A stretch of DNA of 64,000 bases from Frankineae bacterium MT45 (GTDB lineage: Bacteria; Actinomycetota; Actinomycetes; Mycobacteriales; Jatrophihabitantaceae): contig LT629697.1 in the NCBI GenBank assembly GCA_900100325.1, positions 3,655,423 through 3,719,422 on the forward strand, in the 5' to 3' direction. The notes under the pieces were generated by a model. It did not search any database. It worked only from the letters and a program-made list of their open reading frames with translations, and had not been told where the DNA came from. This document shows, in pieces, positions 41,501-51,402 of the stretch. The translations under genes and the position numbers were made by a program. Numbering within the stretch: the stretch's first letter is position 1; the number at the start of each line of letters is the position of its first letter.

Positions 41501-42757
41501 TCAGTGCATGCTCGACGACAGGATGGTGACCCAAGAGGAGTCCCCCAGAATCTGAGCCGAAGGGTTCGAGACGTCGCCAACCCGGACCACGTTGGCCGTG
41601 TTCGCCCGGGGATATACGGTCCCCCCGCCGGCGGTGCTCATAGTGTCCCCGCCGGGCGTGTTCGCGGCACCACGAATACTCGTCCCATTGGTGCACTGCG
41701 CTCCTGTGTTTGGAGCCGCTGGCGACGTATCGAGAGAGGTCCGCTTCTTGGTGCCGCCGTAGCCCGCAGTGCAGTACGGCGGTTGCGTTGAGGCAACAGT
41801 GCCGGGCGCCACGAAGCCGAAATGAAGGGTGCCATCACCCGGCAAAGCCGACAGCCCATCAGCGAGCGCAACCGGAAAGAGCGAGAGCACCTGCTGCACT
41901 CCACCGATATTCCGCGTCACGACCTGGCCTAGGGTCGTCAGGTTGGCAAAGAGCACACCGATGTCGTCCTGATTGCTCTGAACGAACGTCTTCACCGCCG
42001 CGAACGCGCTCGGGCCGTTGTCCAGCAAGGTCCGGATGTCACCGTCGCTCGACTTGAGCGTCGCGGTCAATTTGTTGAGGTCGCTGGCCCAGCTGCCGAT
42101 CGCCGAGCCTTCCGCGATTTGCGTCTTCAAGACCGTGTCACTGTTCTGGATCAAAGAAATCGTCTGAGGGAGCGTGGCCAATGCGCTGGAGATCAACGTG
42201 CTGATCGAATCGGCCAGCACCGCGAGGTCCGGCCCCCGATTGTTGAAGGCCAAGTCAAGTTCGTTGAGGCTCTTCTTCAGCGCATCCGTATTGATGGACT
42301 TAGCGAGATTATTCAGGTTGGTCAGGAACACCTGAGTCGCGATCGGGATCTCGTTCTGGGACATCGGCAGGTTGCCGCCGGCCTCCAAGTATGGACCGAC
42401 GTCCTTCTGGGCAACGAGGTTGATGTACTGCTCCCCGACTGCCGACCGGTCGGCGACGATGGCCGAGGTCGTCTGCGGCAGGTGCGGGTCGGTGCAACTC
42501 TTGAGGTCGAGATCGGCGCGGACACCGTCCTTGAGGAGGTGGAGTTCACCGACCTTGCCGATGCCGACCCCACGGTAGGTGACTTCGGCATCGGTGAAGA
42601 TTCCACCCGAGTCGGGGAAGTCGGCCGAGATGGTGCAGCCACCCTGCCCGAAAATCAAGGTTCCGATGCCGGCGTAGCGCGCCCCGACGTAACTCACGCC
42701 GAGCAACGCAATGATGAAGAAGGCTGTGAGCTGGATTTTTACCGACCGCTTCAACAT
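41501..42757 (-). CDS. mceF: Mce family protein, MceF position
   Basis: A 418-residue protein from the ATG at 42757, which has GGAGGG 6 nt upstream and lies 2 nt after the mceE stop. One N-terminal membrane helix (about 8-28) is followed by the MCE domain (ISADFPDSGGIFTDAEVTYRGVGIGKV) and a long helical region with regular hydrophobic spacing, then a Pro/Gly/Thr-rich end. Mce proteins form a hexameric tunnel that carries lipids across the envelope. It is the sixth mce paralogue of the operon. Confidence 0.9.
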   Translation of the reverse strand: MLKRSVKIQLTAFFIIALLGVSYVGARYAGIGTLIFGQGGCTISADFPDSGGIFTDAEVTYRGVGIGKVGELHLLKDGVRADLDLKSCTDPHLPQTTSAIVADRSAVGEQYINLVAQKDVGPYLEAGGNLPMSQNEIPIATQVFLTNLNNLAKSINTDALKKSLNELDLAFNNRGPDLAVLADSISTLISSALATLPQTISLIQNSDTVLKTQIAEGSAIGSWASDLNKLTATLKSSDGDIRTLLDNGPSAFAAVKTFVQSNQDDIGVLFANLTTLGQVVTRNIGGVQQVLSLFPVALADGLSALPGDGTLHFGFVAPGTVASTQPPYCTAGYGGTKKRTSLDTSPAAPNTGAQCTNGTSIRGAANTPGGDTMSTAGGGTVYPRANTANVVRVGDVSNPSAQILGDSSWVTILSSSMH

Positions 42758-42759
42758 GA

Positions 42760-43836
42760 CTAGCCCTCCGCCCCAGGGACGCCCTGCAGCAAACTCTCGT
42801 TCGCCGAAGTGGTCCCCGTCTTCGGGTTGCACTTGCCGTACTTGTTTCCAATGATGTCCGCCACGCAGAGGTCCTTGTAGGTAAAGCCGACATTCAAGTA
42901 GTCGCCCTTGATGTCATTCGTGACGTTCCGCGGGAACGGCGCCGTCGCCAGCAGTGCCAACGAATTTGGCAGATTGGAGCCCGCGTTGTTTAGCTGAGTA
43001 AGGATCGGCTGCAGGCTCTTCAGATCCGCCGTGAGATTGGCGTTGCTCTTGTCGATGACCCCGGTGGCAACCGTGCCGAAGTTGGCCAGGCTGTTCAGCA
43101 GGGTGACGAACTGGGTCCGCTGCGAACTCAGCACCTTCAGCGCGCCGGGAAGCGTATCGAGAGTGTTGGTGAGGATCTGCTTCTGGGCGTTGAGGTGGAC
43201 GACCAGGGAATCGACACTATCGATTGCCTTCGTAATGGCGTCCTTCTGTGCGTTCAAGCCACCAACGAAGGTGTTCAACTGGGTTAGGAGATCTCGGATC
43301 TCATTGGTCCGACCTCCAAAGACGTTGTTCAACTCGTGAATGATGGTCTGCACCTGAGAGAGCCCACCACCACTGAGTACCAGCGAGATGGAGCCAAGGA
43401 TCTCCTCGACCTCCGGGTTCCGGCCGGTGTTCGCCAGCGGAATCTCGTCCCCGCTGACCAGGCGGGCCGAGTCCGGATCAGCCGGCGCCTCCAGCGCGAC
43501 ATACTTCTCACCCAGCAGCGACGTCTGCAGCAGTTCTGCGCGCGCGTTCTTCGGAAGCACCACATCGCCGTTGATCGAGAGCTTCACCCGGGCGGTCCAG
43601 CCGTTGAGGCTGATCGAGTCGACCTTACCAACGGCGACGTCGTTCACCTTTACCGACGACTGAGGCACTAAATCAAGCACGTCGAGAAAGTCCGCGCTGA
43701 TCGTGATCGGGTGACTGCCCAGGTTCGCCCCGCCGGGTAGAGGCGTGGAGTAAAGCCCGTGGAAGCTGCAGCCACTCAGGACGAGGGCGCCCACGAGTGG
43801 CGCGGCCACAGCACTAATCGCATGTCGAAGCTTCAT
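42760..43836 (-). CDS. mceE: Mce family lipoprotein, MceE position
   Basis: A 358-residue protein with a lipoprotein signal (LVGALVLSGC, C23) in place of the membrane anchor used by its paralogues. This is the hallmark of MceE (Lpr type). The MCE domain follows (ITISADFLDVLDLVPQSSVK), then a helical domain of about 200 residues. The start overlaps the mceD stop by 4 nt. Lipidation would tether the tip of the Mce assembly to the membrane. Confidence 0.92.
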   Translation of the reverse strand: MKLRHAISAVAAPLVGALVLSGCSFHGLYSTPLPGGANLGSHPITISADFLDVLDLVPQSSVKVNDVAVGKVDSISLNGWTARVKLSINGDVVLPKNARAELLQTSLLGEKYVALEAPADPDSARLVSGDEIPLANTGRNPEVEEILGSISLVLSGGGLSQVQTIIHELNNVFGGRTNEIRDLLTQLNTFVGGLNAQKDAITKAIDSVDSLVVHLNAQKQILTNTLDTLPGALKVLSSQRTQFVTLLNSLANFGTVATGVIDKSNANLTADLKSLQPILTQLNNAGSNLPNSLALLATAPFPRNVTNDIKGDYLNVGFTYKDLCVADIIGNKYGKCNPKTGTTSANESLLQGVPGAEG

Positions 43837-45008
43837 GAAGTACCTACCTGCACCAGATCACCGGTTGCCGCATCGACCCACGACTCGGTGCCATGCGCCC
43901 CAGGCACGCCCTCGAAGCTGCTCGGCGAGGTAAATCCACTTGCAGAACCATCGGCGTGCGCGGGCACGCCTGTCACTAGTGTCGGCTTGACGGGACTGGT
44001 GTTGTCATGATCCTTCGGAACGCCCTGCGCATCAAAGACGTCTGTCGCCGGGTTGTACGCGTGGGTGATGTTCGAGACGGTGGTCGGAACCACCTGCAGG
44101 AACTCATTCAGCGCGGCCTTCTGCTGCACCAGGGTCGTCGTCACGTCCTTCAGGCTGGAGACGCTGGTGTGGATACTCGCCTGGTTCTTGTTAATGAACG
44201 AATTGATATCCGATAGCGCTCCGGCGAGGTTCTTCAACGCTAGGGCCAGCGAATCCCGCTCATTGGCCAGGCTGGAGGCGACTGTTGCCAGTTGTTCGTT
44301 GAGGTGGCGGACCTGAGCGTCACTGTTGGCTAGCGCGGTCGTAAAGGCCTGGAGGTTCTTCACGGTTCCAAACAGATCCTCACGGCTGTCGGCGAAGGTC
44401 TTGGCTGCCTTCGACAGATCGGTGAAGGTCTGCCCTAGGAGAGCTCCGTTTCCGTCGAGGTTCTTCTCCGTCGTTTCGATGAGGTCATTGAGTGGACTGG
44501 ACTTGCTACCAGGCGCGGGGCCAAGCGCCACCGAGAGGTCGCTCAACGACTTGTAGATATCGTCGAGTTCCACCGGCGAGGCAGTACGGCTCAACGGAAT
44601 ATTGGAGTTGTTCGGAAGCTGCGCCCCGCCGGTGTAGACCGGTGCCAGCTGAACGTAGCGGTCACTCACGATCGAAGGGGGCACAATCACCGCGATCGCG
44701 TTGGCCGGCACCTTGTAGGAGGCGTCGTACGTCATCTCCACCTCTACGTTGTCCACATGCGGGGTGATCTTCGTGATCTGCCCGACCCGCACGCCGAGAA
44801 TTCGAACGTCGGAACCGACGTAGACCCCGACTGCCGCCGAGAAGTGGGCAGTAACGGTTCGCGTGGGCTTCTTCGTGACGAAATAGAACGCGCCGGCGAT
44901 CACAAGGACGAGGATGACGCCGACGGCAATCAGACGGATATTGCGTCCCCGGTCGGAACGCTGAGAACGAGCAGCCGTGGACGGCACCGGGTTGGATTCA
45001 ATGGTCAT
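43833..45008 (-). CDS. mceD: Mce family protein, MceD position
   Basis: A 391-residue protein with a membrane helix at about 25-45 (LIAVGVILVLVIAGAFYFV), the MCE domain (VTAHFSAAVGVYVGSDVRIL) and a long helical needle region. The tail is polar. Its ATG shares one base with the mceC stop and its end overlaps mceE by 4 nt. Confidence 0.92.
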   Translation of the reverse strand: MTIESNPVPSTAARSQRSDRGRNIRLIAVGVILVLVIAGAFYFVTKKPTRTVTAHFSAAVGVYVGSDVRILGVRVGQITKITPHVDNVEVEMTYDASYKVPANAIAVIVPPSIVSDRYVQLAPVYTGGAQLPNNSNIPLSRTASPVELDDIYKSLSDLSVALGPAPGSKSSPLNDLIETTEKNLDGNGALLGQTFTDLSKAAKTFADSREDLFGTVKNLQAFTTALANSDAQVRHLNEQLATVASSLANERDSLALALKNLAGALSDINSFINKNQASIHTSVSSLKDVTTTLVQQKAALNEFLQVVPTTVSNITHAYNPATDVFDAQGVPKDHDNTSPVKPTLVTGVPAHADGSASGFTSPSSFEGVPGAHGTESWVDAATGDLVQVGTS

Positions 45009-46042
45009 TAGTCTGCTCCCGGAACGCCATCCGGCGGAGTCGGTTCAACCAGATCAAAGGTTTTGCCGTTACGGATATACCCACTGAACCACCGACCATT
45101 CCCGGTTACATTCGTGAAGAGTCGGTAGTAGGGCGCGATCAATTGGAGTCCTCGGGCCAAGCTGTCCTTGTTCTGATTGAGAATGGCCAGCACCGAGTTG
45201 AGCTGATCCAGTGCGGGCTTGAGGTTGGCGTTGTTGTCGGCCACCAGCCCCGACAACTGGGCCGAGACAACGGCTGTGTTCTCGAGCAGCGTCTGGATGG
45301 CGTCCTTGCGACTGTTCAGCTCGTCAAGGAGGAGCCCACCATCGTTGATCAGCTGGGTGATCTGGGTATCCCGGTCGGCCAGCACCCCAGAGACGCTCTG
45401 CGTCTTGGCCAAGAGTGACCGCAGCGCATCGTCCCGGGTAGCAAAAGTGTTGGAGAGCTTCGAAAGGCCGGTTATAGCCGCCTTAACGTCGGCCGGGGTG
45501 TTGTTGAAGGACTGGGACAGCACCTCGAACGACTTGGCCAACTGCTCCTTGTCGATCTCCTCAACCGTGTTCGTCAACTGCTGGAACGTGGGATAGATGT
45601 CGTAGGGGGCAACTGTGCGGGTCAAAGGGATCTGCGAGCCGGCCTTAAGCCGCGACTCACCGATCGGGTTGATCGCCAGGAACTTGGCTCCAAGCAGCGT
45701 CTTGATCTTGATCGCCGCCGTGCTCTGATCACCGACGAAGGCCTGCTTCACCCGGAACGTGATCTTTACGTGGTCGCCATCGAGCGCAACGTCGGTAACC
45801 AGCCCGACCTTCACGCCGGCGATGCGAACCTCGTCGTTCGGCTTAATACCGGCCGCCTCACTGAAGGCCGCGTAGTAGATGGTGCCGCCCCCGATGATGG
45901 GCAGCTTCTGGGCATTGAAAGCCGACCAGAGCAGCACAGCGATCAGTACCAGGCCGATCGCGCCAATCGTGGTGGGATTGCGGCTGCTGAAGGAGCGGCC
46001 ACCAGGCGCTTTGCGTGTCTTCATTGGAGTGGTCGGCGTCAC
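45008..46042 (-). CDS. mceC: Mce family protein, MceC position
   Basis: A 344-residue protein from the GTG at 46042, which makes a GTGA overlap with mceB; the frame extends to 46072 inside mceB. After a short basic tail comes a membrane helix (IGLVLIAVLLWSAF), the MCE domain (YYAAFSEAAGIKPNDEVRIA) and helical repeats. Confidence 0.9.
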   Translation of the reverse strand: MTPTTPMKTRKAPGGRSFSSRNPTTIGAIGLVLIAVLLWSAFNAQKLPIIGGGTIYYAAFSEAAGIKPNDEVRIAGVKVGLVTDVALDGDHVKITFRVKQAFVGDQSTAAIKIKTLLGAKFLAINPIGESRLKAGSQIPLTRTVAPYDIYPTFQQLTNTVEEIDKEQLAKSFEVLSQSFNNTPADVKAAITGLSKLSNTFATRDDALRSLLAKTQSVSGVLADRDTQITQLINDGGLLLDELNSRKDAIQTLLENTAVVSAQLSGLVADNNANLKPALDQLNSVLAILNQNKDSLARGLQLIAPYYRLFTNVTGNGRWFSGYIRNGKTFDLVEPTPPDGVPGAD

Positions 46043-47064
46043 AGACCACACCTCGGCTGAGACGACGTCCACGATGGCACAGATGCCGGGGGTACACCCG
46101 GATTCTCGGTCTCACCGTTAATGCTGCAGACGTAGAAGTTCGCCCAGGCTCCGTAGCTCATAGTGCGAACTAGCGCCGCGGCACGGGCAGGCACCTGCTG
46201 GATCGTGGTAGTGATCGTGCTGGAGTTCTTGTTCAACGTAGTGGCGAGTCCCTTGAGCTGGGTGACGTCGGCGGCCAGCGGCGGACGGATGCTGGTCAGC
46301 AACTGAGTAGCCGTTGTGGCCAGGCCGTTCACCCCGTCGATCGCGTTGCCGATCGACTGTCGGTCTTCGGCCAGGCCGGAGACCCAGGTCTGCAGCGAGT
46401 TGATGAGGTCGGTGAGCTCAGCATCACGGTCATTCACTGCCGTGAGTACAGAGTTGAGGTTGTCGATGATGCTGCCGATCGCCTGGTCCTTGCTGGCCAG
46501 CGCCGTGGTCAGGCTGGCAACCTGCTGAACCAGCAACTCAATCGAGGGCCCCTCGCCTTGGAAGGCGCCGATGATGGAGGCTGAGAGCTGATTCAGCTCG
46601 GTGCCGTTGAGCACTTGGAACAGCGGCTGGAACCCACCGAAGAGCTGAGTCAGATCGAGCGCGTTCTCGGTCTGCTTCTCCGGAATCGTGGCGTTCGGGG
46701 CCAGCAAGTCGTTGGGGTCACCGGCACCTTGGGTGAGTTCGAGGTACCGCTGGCCGACCAGGTTGCGGTAGCGCAGCCGGGCCAGCACCGACTTCGGGAT
46801 GCGGTGATCCGCGGCGACGGTGAACTTCACCTCGGCCAGATTCCGCTTGACCACCTTGATCCCGACGATCGACCCGACGCGCACGCCGGCGATTCGCACG
46901 TCGTCATTCAGGTTCAGCCCGGTCACGTCGGTGAAGTCGGCGGAGTACTTGTCGACCGAGCCGTACGAGGCGTTGCTGATGGTGGCCGCGAGGACGTAGG
47001 TAGCCAACGTGGTCACGATCAGGAAGGCGATGAGCTTGATGAAGGGTGCGACCCAACCTCTCAT
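46039..47064 (-). CDS. mceB: Mce family protein, MceB position
   Basis: A 341-residue protein with an N-terminal membrane helix (FIKLIAFLIVTTLATYVLAA), the MCE domain (YSADFTDVTGLNLNDDVRIA) and a helical region. The C-terminal segment holds a single Cys pair region (FYVCSINGETE, QPRCGL). It overlaps both neighbouring mce genes by 4 nt. Confidence 0.92.
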   Translation of the reverse strand: MRGWVAPFIKLIAFLIVTTLATYVLAATISNASYGSVDKYSADFTDVTGLNLNDDVRIAGVRVGSIVGIKVVKRNLAEVKFTVAADHRIPKSVLARLRYRNLVGQRYLELTQGAGDPNDLLAPNATIPEKQTENALDLTQLFGGFQPLFQVLNGTELNQLSASIIGAFQGEGPSIELLVQQVASLTTALASKDQAIGSIIDNLNSVLTAVNDRDAELTDLINSLQTWVSGLAEDRQSIGNAIDGVNGLATTATQLLTSIRPPLAADVTQLKGLATTLNKNSSTITTTIQQVPARAAALVRTMSYGAWANFYVCSINGETENPGVPPASVPSWTSSQPRCGL

Positions 47065-48317
47065 TTCGCGCTCACCTCCACACTGTTTCCACGCAGTATC
47101 GGGCCGGCGATGACCTTCGCGATATCGGTAACGGCTGACGGCTCGGAGCCGGTCTGAGCGGCCACGACAGCGCCGATGATTTGCTGCTCGGCCATGCTGT
47201 TGGGTCCGTAGTACCCACCAGGAAGCGGATTGATAAGCGCGCCCGAACCGGCACTGGCAGGATTTGCGGCGCCGTCGTTGAAGAGCTTGCCTGGCGCTGC
47301 GTTACACGTCGGCGGGCCGCTGGTCGTCTGCGGCTTGTCGCTCTCCAGATAGCGTCCCATCGCTTGGGTCGAGCGAACCGTAACGTGCACATATCCACCC
47401 GCGAACGCGGCCTGCGCGCGTCCATCCAGCTTCACCGTCGCCGCCAGGATGCAGGTGTACTCGGGCGCGTACTTGGCAAAGAGGTCCAGCACCGGCACCG
47501 AAGTAGCCGCGACATTGATGATCTGGTTTCCGTTCGCCGTGAAGAAGGCCGCGAGCGCATCCGACGTGCTGGTACCCAGCGTCAGGAAGTTCGCCAGCGC
47601 CGCGCTCTTGCTGGTGATCGTCTGCGATGTCGTCTTCAAGTTGTCCAGCGTCGACAGGATGTCTGGCAGCGCCGCGTCATAAGTGGCGGCGACCTTGCCG
47701 AAGTTCACCAGGTCCGTCGCCAACTGCGGCACGCTCGGGTTCAACTTCTTCAGGTACGTGTCGAGGTCAACCAGGCTCTGACCGATCTGATCGCCGCGGC
47801 CGCGAAGCGCCGTGGCCAGCGCGGTGAGCGTCGCGTTCAGCTCGGCCGGGCTCAAGGCGTCAAGAATCGGCTGGGTGTTGCGCAGCAGATCGGAGATCTG
47901 GGCCGCCTGGTAGCTGGTGTCCTGATGAATCGTGTCGCCGGCCTGGATGTTTCCCTCGGGATTCTCCGGAAGGATCAGCGCCACATACTGCTCGCCGAAG
48001 AGCGTCTTCGGCAGCAGCTGGGCGAGCACATTGCTCGGCACCAGGTCGAGCTTCGACGGGTCCAGGGCCAGCTCGACGTTGGCGCCAGTGGTCGTCGCGT
48101 GGATCGAGCGGACCTCGCCCACCTCGATGCCACGAACCTTGACGTCCGACTGCGGCTGCAACTGGTTGCCGGTGAAGTCGGTCTTGAGGACGACGTCGGT
48201 GACCTTGGTGAAGCGCTTCTGGTACGCGGCGATCGACAGGCCGACCAGCCCCAGCAGCACGACCAGAAAGAGCACGCCGTAGATACGCAGCTTGATGCGA
48301 GATGCGGTCATGGCCAC
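47061..48317 (-). CDS. mceA: Mce family protein, MceA position
   Basis: A 418-residue protein; GTG at 48317 overlaps the yrbEB stop by one base, and ATG at 48311 is equally possible. Membrane helix at about 12-32, MCE domain (LKTDFTGNQLQPQSDVKVRG), helical region, and a Cys-containing C-terminal part (PEYTCILAATVKLDG, GPPTCNAAPG), as in mycobacterial MceA. It is the first of six Mce proteins. Confidence 0.92.
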   Translation of the reverse strand: MAMTASRIKLRIYGVLFLVVLLGLVGLSIAAYQKRFTKVTDVVLKTDFTGNQLQPQSDVKVRGIEVGEVRSIHATTTGANVELALDPSKLDLVPSNVLAQLLPKTLFGEQYVALILPENPEGNIQAGDTIHQDTSYQAAQISDLLRNTQPILDALSPAELNATLTALATALRGRGDQIGQSLVDLDTYLKKLNPSVPQLATDLVNFGKVAATYDAALPDILSTLDNLKTTSQTITSKSAALANFLTLGTSTSDALAAFFTANGNQIINVAATSVPVLDLFAKYAPEYTCILAATVKLDGRAQAAFAGGYVHVTVRSTQAMGRYLESDKPQTTSGPPTCNAAPGKLFNDGAANPASAGSGALINPLPGGYYGPNSMAEQQIIGAVVAAQTGSEPSAVTDIAKVIAGPILRGNSVEVSAK

Positions 48318-49159
48318 TACCCCGCGATCCGGACTGTGGTCGACGCGCCCCAGATGGCCAGCGAGAGGAAGAAGTCGGTAATGGTGACGGCGACGATCGC
48401 GGTACGGACGGCCTTACCGACGGCCACACCCACGCCGGCCGGGCCACCCTTGGCGGTGTAGCCGTAGTAGCAGTGGCTCAGCACCAGCACGACCGAGAAG
48501 ACCAGCACCTTGAAGAACGACCAGAGGACGTCCTCGGGTGGCAGGAAGAGATTGAAGTAATGGTCGTAGGTACCGGCCGACTGCCCGAAGTAGACCGTCG
48601 TCACGAAGCGGGTCGAGAAGTAAGACGCGAGCAGGCCGATGACGTAGAGCGGGATGACGGCGATAAAACCGGCGATGATGCGGGTGGTCACCAGGAACGG
48701 GATGCTCGGGATCGCCATGACCTCAAGGGCGTCGATCTCCTCGCTGATCCGCATGGCACCGAGCTGGGCGGTGAACCCGCAGCCGACGGTGGCCGACAGC
48801 GCGAGGCCGGCGACCAGCGGCGCGATCTCACGAGTGTTGAGGTACGCCGAGATGAACCCGGTGAAGGCACTGGTACCGATCTGGTTGAGGGCCTGATAGC
48901 CCTGCAGGCCGACCTGGGTGCCGACGAAGAAGCACATGAAGGTGATGACGCCGATGGTGCCGCCGATGACCGCCAGCGCTCCGGTGCCGAAGGTGACCTC
49001 GGCCAGCAGCCGCATGACCTCGCGGAGGTAGCGCTTGAGGGTGCGCGGGATCCAGATCAGTGCACGGACGTAGAAGGAGAGCTGCTCGCCCCACTGCTCC
49101 AGCTGGGCGCCGGGCCAGTGCATCGCCTTGCGAGCGCTGTCGGTGAAGGTGGTAGCCAC
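48317..49159 (-). CDS. yrbEB: MlaE-type permease, YrbEB
   Basis: A 280-residue integral membrane protein with about five to six helices. It carries the MlaE-family core (GFTAQLGAMRISEEIDALEVMAIPSIPFLV), where the EExDALxVM helix contacts the ATPase. With YrbEA it makes the permease pair of the Mce importer. Its start overlaps the yrbEA stop. Confidence 0.94.
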   Translation of the reverse strand: MATTFTDSARKAMHWPGAQLEQWGEQLSFYVRALIWIPRTLKRYLREVMRLLAEVTFGTGALAVIGGTIGVITFMCFFVGTQVGLQGYQALNQIGTSAFTGFISAYLNTREIAPLVAGLALSATVGCGFTAQLGAMRISEEIDALEVMAIPSIPFLVTTRIIAGFIAVIPLYVIGLLASYFSTRFVTTVYFGQSAGTYDHYFNLFLPPEDVLWSFFKVLVFSVVLVLSHCYYGYTAKGGPAGVGVAVGKAVRTAIVAVTITDFFLSLAIWGASTTVRIAG

Positions 49160-49938
49160 TATGACCCCTTCGCCGGGATGATCTGCAGCAGCACCGCGGT
49201 GACGCTGAAGTTGACGAAGAAGAGCAGCAGGAAGGTGATGACCACGGACTCGTTCACCGCGTCACCGACACCCTTCGGGCCACCACCCACGTTGAGTCCC
49301 TTGAAGGCGGCCACCACACCGGCGATGGCACCGAAGAGGAGGGCCTTCAACTCCCCCGACCAGAGGTCGGAGATCTGAGCCAGCGCGGAGAAGCTGGAGA
49401 GGTATGCCCCGGGCGTCCCGCCCTGCAGGATGACGTTGAAGAAGTAGCCACCGGCGACACCGACGACGTCGACCAGACCGTTCAGGGCGACCGCGACGAG
49501 CATGGTCGCGAGCACCCGCGGCACGACCAGGCGCTGCACCGGAGAGATGCCGAGCACCTCCATGGCGTCGAGCTCGTCACGGATCTTGCGGGAACCGAGG
49601 TCGGCACAGATCGCCGACCCACCGGCGCCGGCGATGAGCAGTGCGACCACGATCGGTCCGGCCTGCTGCACAACGGCGACGACGCTGGCGGCACCGGTGA
49701 ACGACTGGGCCCCGATCTGGCGGGTCAGGCTGCCGATCTGCAGCGCGATGACCGCGCCGAACGGGATCGCGACCAGTGCCGTCGGGACGACGGTGACGCT
49801 GGCGACGAACCAGGACTGTTGGACGAATTCCCGGAACTGAAATGGGCGCTTGAAGGTCAGGCGCCCCACTTCCAGGAAGAGAGCGAACAGGCGTCCAGCC
49901 TGTTTCACCCCGGCCAGGGGTGCGAACGTGGCAGCCAT
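49159..49938 (-). CDS. yrbEA: MlaE-type permease, YrbEA
   Basis: A 259-residue membrane protein with the MlaE motif (GSRKIRDELDAMEVLGISPV) and the Gly-rich AGAGGSAICADLG segment before it. It overlaps mceG at its start and yrbEB at its end. This is the first permease gene of the operon, as in mycobacterial mce loci. Confidence 0.94.
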   Translation of the reverse strand: MAATFAPLAGVKQAGRLFALFLEVGRLTFKRPFQFREFVQQSWFVASVTVVPTALVAIPFGAVIALQIGSLTRQIGAQSFTGAASVVAVVQQAGPIVVALLIAGAGGSAICADLGSRKIRDELDAMEVLGISPVQRLVVPRVLATMLVAVALNGLVDVVGVAGGYFFNVILQGGTPGAYLSSFSALAQISDLWSGELKALLFGAIAGVVAAFKGLNVGGGPKGVGDAVNESVVITFLLLFFVNFSVTAVLLQIIPAKGS

Positions 49939-51014
49939 CAGATAGTGCCGACCGGAATTGTCTGGGTCTGGTAGTCATCCGACATCTCGGCCAGGCGACG
50001 CAGACGGTCCTCTTCGTGCTCCTGGGCCAGGGCGGCCTTCACGGCGGCCTGGGCGGCCTCAGGAAGGGTGTGCAGCATCTCCAGGACGCGCTGCTGACGA
50101 CGGGCAACGGCGGCGCGCTGCGGCAGGCCGTGCGAGGGCTGCAGCTGCGGCGGCAGACCGGGACCACCGCCCGACCCCTTGGCCCCGGCCAGCGGGTGCG
50201 GCTCGGGGGCGTTGCGGGCCCGCTCGAGCTCGGCGGCCATGAGCGCGACGTCCTTCTCCTCGCTCATGCCGATCGGGCCCTCACGGCGTCCGTTGAGGAA
50301 CTGCTTGACGACGGGCTCGTCGCTGGTCAGCAGCACCTCGCGCGGGCCGAACATGACCAGCTCGCGCCGGAAGAGCATGCCGACGTTGTCCGGGACGGTG
50401 CGGGCGATACCGATGTCGTGGGTCACGATCAGGAAGGTGGCGTCGGTCTGGGCGTTGAGGTCGACGATCAGCTGGCTGATGTAGGCGACACGCACCGGGT
50501 CGAGACCGGAGTCGGGCTCGTCGAAGAGGATGATCTCGGGGTCCAGCACCAGGGCGCGGGCGATGCCGGCCCGCTTGCGCATACCGCCGGAGATCTCACC
50601 GGGGAGCTTGGATTCGGTGCCCTCCAGACCGACCATCGCCATCTTCTCGTTGACGATGTCGGCGATCTCCTTCTCCTTCTTGCGCGTGTGCTCGCGCAGC
50701 GGGAAGGCGATGTTGTCGAAGAGGTTCATCGAGCCGAAGAGGGCGCCGTCCTGGAAGAGGACGCCGAAGAGCTTGCGGGTCTCGTACATCTGCTGCTCGC
50801 TGCAGCGCACCAGGTTGGTGTCCTTGATGACGATGGAGCCGCGTTCGGGCTTCAGCAGACCGATCAGGGACTTCAGGAACACCGACTTGCCGGTACCCGA
50901 CGGGCCGAGCAGCACGGAGATCTCGCCTGGCGGGAGGGTGAGGGTGACGTCGCCCCAGATGAGCTGCTTACCGAAGGACTTGGACAGCCCTTCGACCGCG
51001 ACCTCGACTCCCAC
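49938..51014 (-). CDS. mceG: Mce ABC transporter ATPase MceG (Mkl)
   Basis: A 358-residue ATPase, near the 359 residues of mycobacterial Mkl. Walker A GPSGTGKS at 37-44, Q-loop Q88, signature SGGMRKR at 142-148, Walker B LFDEP at 163-167 and switch H199 are all present. The C-terminal 120 residues form the extra tail typical of MceG, with a helical end. It powers lipid import by the YrbE/Mce complex. In Mycobacterium mkl is unlinked from the mce operons and lies near rplL; here it is first in a complete mce operon and also next to rplL. Confidence 0.95.
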   Translation of the reverse strand: MGVEVAVEGLSKSFGKQLIWGDVTLTLPPGEISVLLGPSGTGKSVFLKSLIGLLKPERGSIVIKDTNLVRCSEQQMYETRKLFGVLFQDGALFGSMNLFDNIAFPLREHTRKKEKEIADIVNEKMAMVGLEGTESKLPGEISGGMRKRAGIARALVLDPEIILFDEPDSGLDPVRVAYISQLIVDLNAQTDATFLIVTHDIGIARTVPDNVGMLFRRELVMFGPREVLLTSDEPVVKQFLNGRREGPIGMSEEKDVALMAAELERARNAPEPHPLAGAKGSGGGPGLPPQLQPSHGLPQRAAVARRQQRVLEMLHTLPEAAQAAVKAALAQEHEEDRLRRLAEMSDDYQTQTIPVGTI

Positions 51015-51316
51015 GCTGTCTCCTAAAGATCCGTTTTACTGCATTCCAAAGTTGCTGCTCACAGCTGCGCTGTCAGGTGCTGCTCGATGGTGCCATGTCT
51101 TGCCCCCCGGCGCCCGCGCAAGACGGACTCCCAACCACACCATCGGCAGGCCGGTAGTTGTGTGCACACACAGAGGTGTGACGCAGGCAACCCACCTAGA
51201 GCAAACTACTGCCCGGTAACAGTACGAGTCACCACTGAGCGGAAAAAACTATCCAAATCTTGATGTGAGGATACGCACACACGCGATGAACCACAGGTTA
51301 ATTCAGGGGAAAAGCA
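51015..51316. other. intergenic region upstream of mceG
   Basis: About 300 bp between the rplL terminator and mceG. It should hold the mce operon promoter. I see a small inverted repeat (TACTG / CAGTA, 8-nt spacer) at about 51207-51224 and an A-rich GGAAAAAACTATCC at 51241-51254, but no confident promoter. Confidence 0.4.
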
Positions 51317-51353
51317 AGAAGGAGCGGCACCTGTGAAAGGTGCCGCTCCTTCT
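51317..51353 (-). terminator. rplJL operon terminator
   Basis: A perfect 16-bp stem (51317-51332 with 51338-51353) and a 5-nt loop lie 50 nt beyond rplL. On the minus strand the stem is followed by TGCTTTT, a modest T-tract. It separates the ribosomal operon from mceG. Confidence 0.88.
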
Positions 51354-51402
51354 CAGGAGATACCTCGTTTGGCTGAACTGTGAGCTCAGCGCGGTGAGGG
51401 AG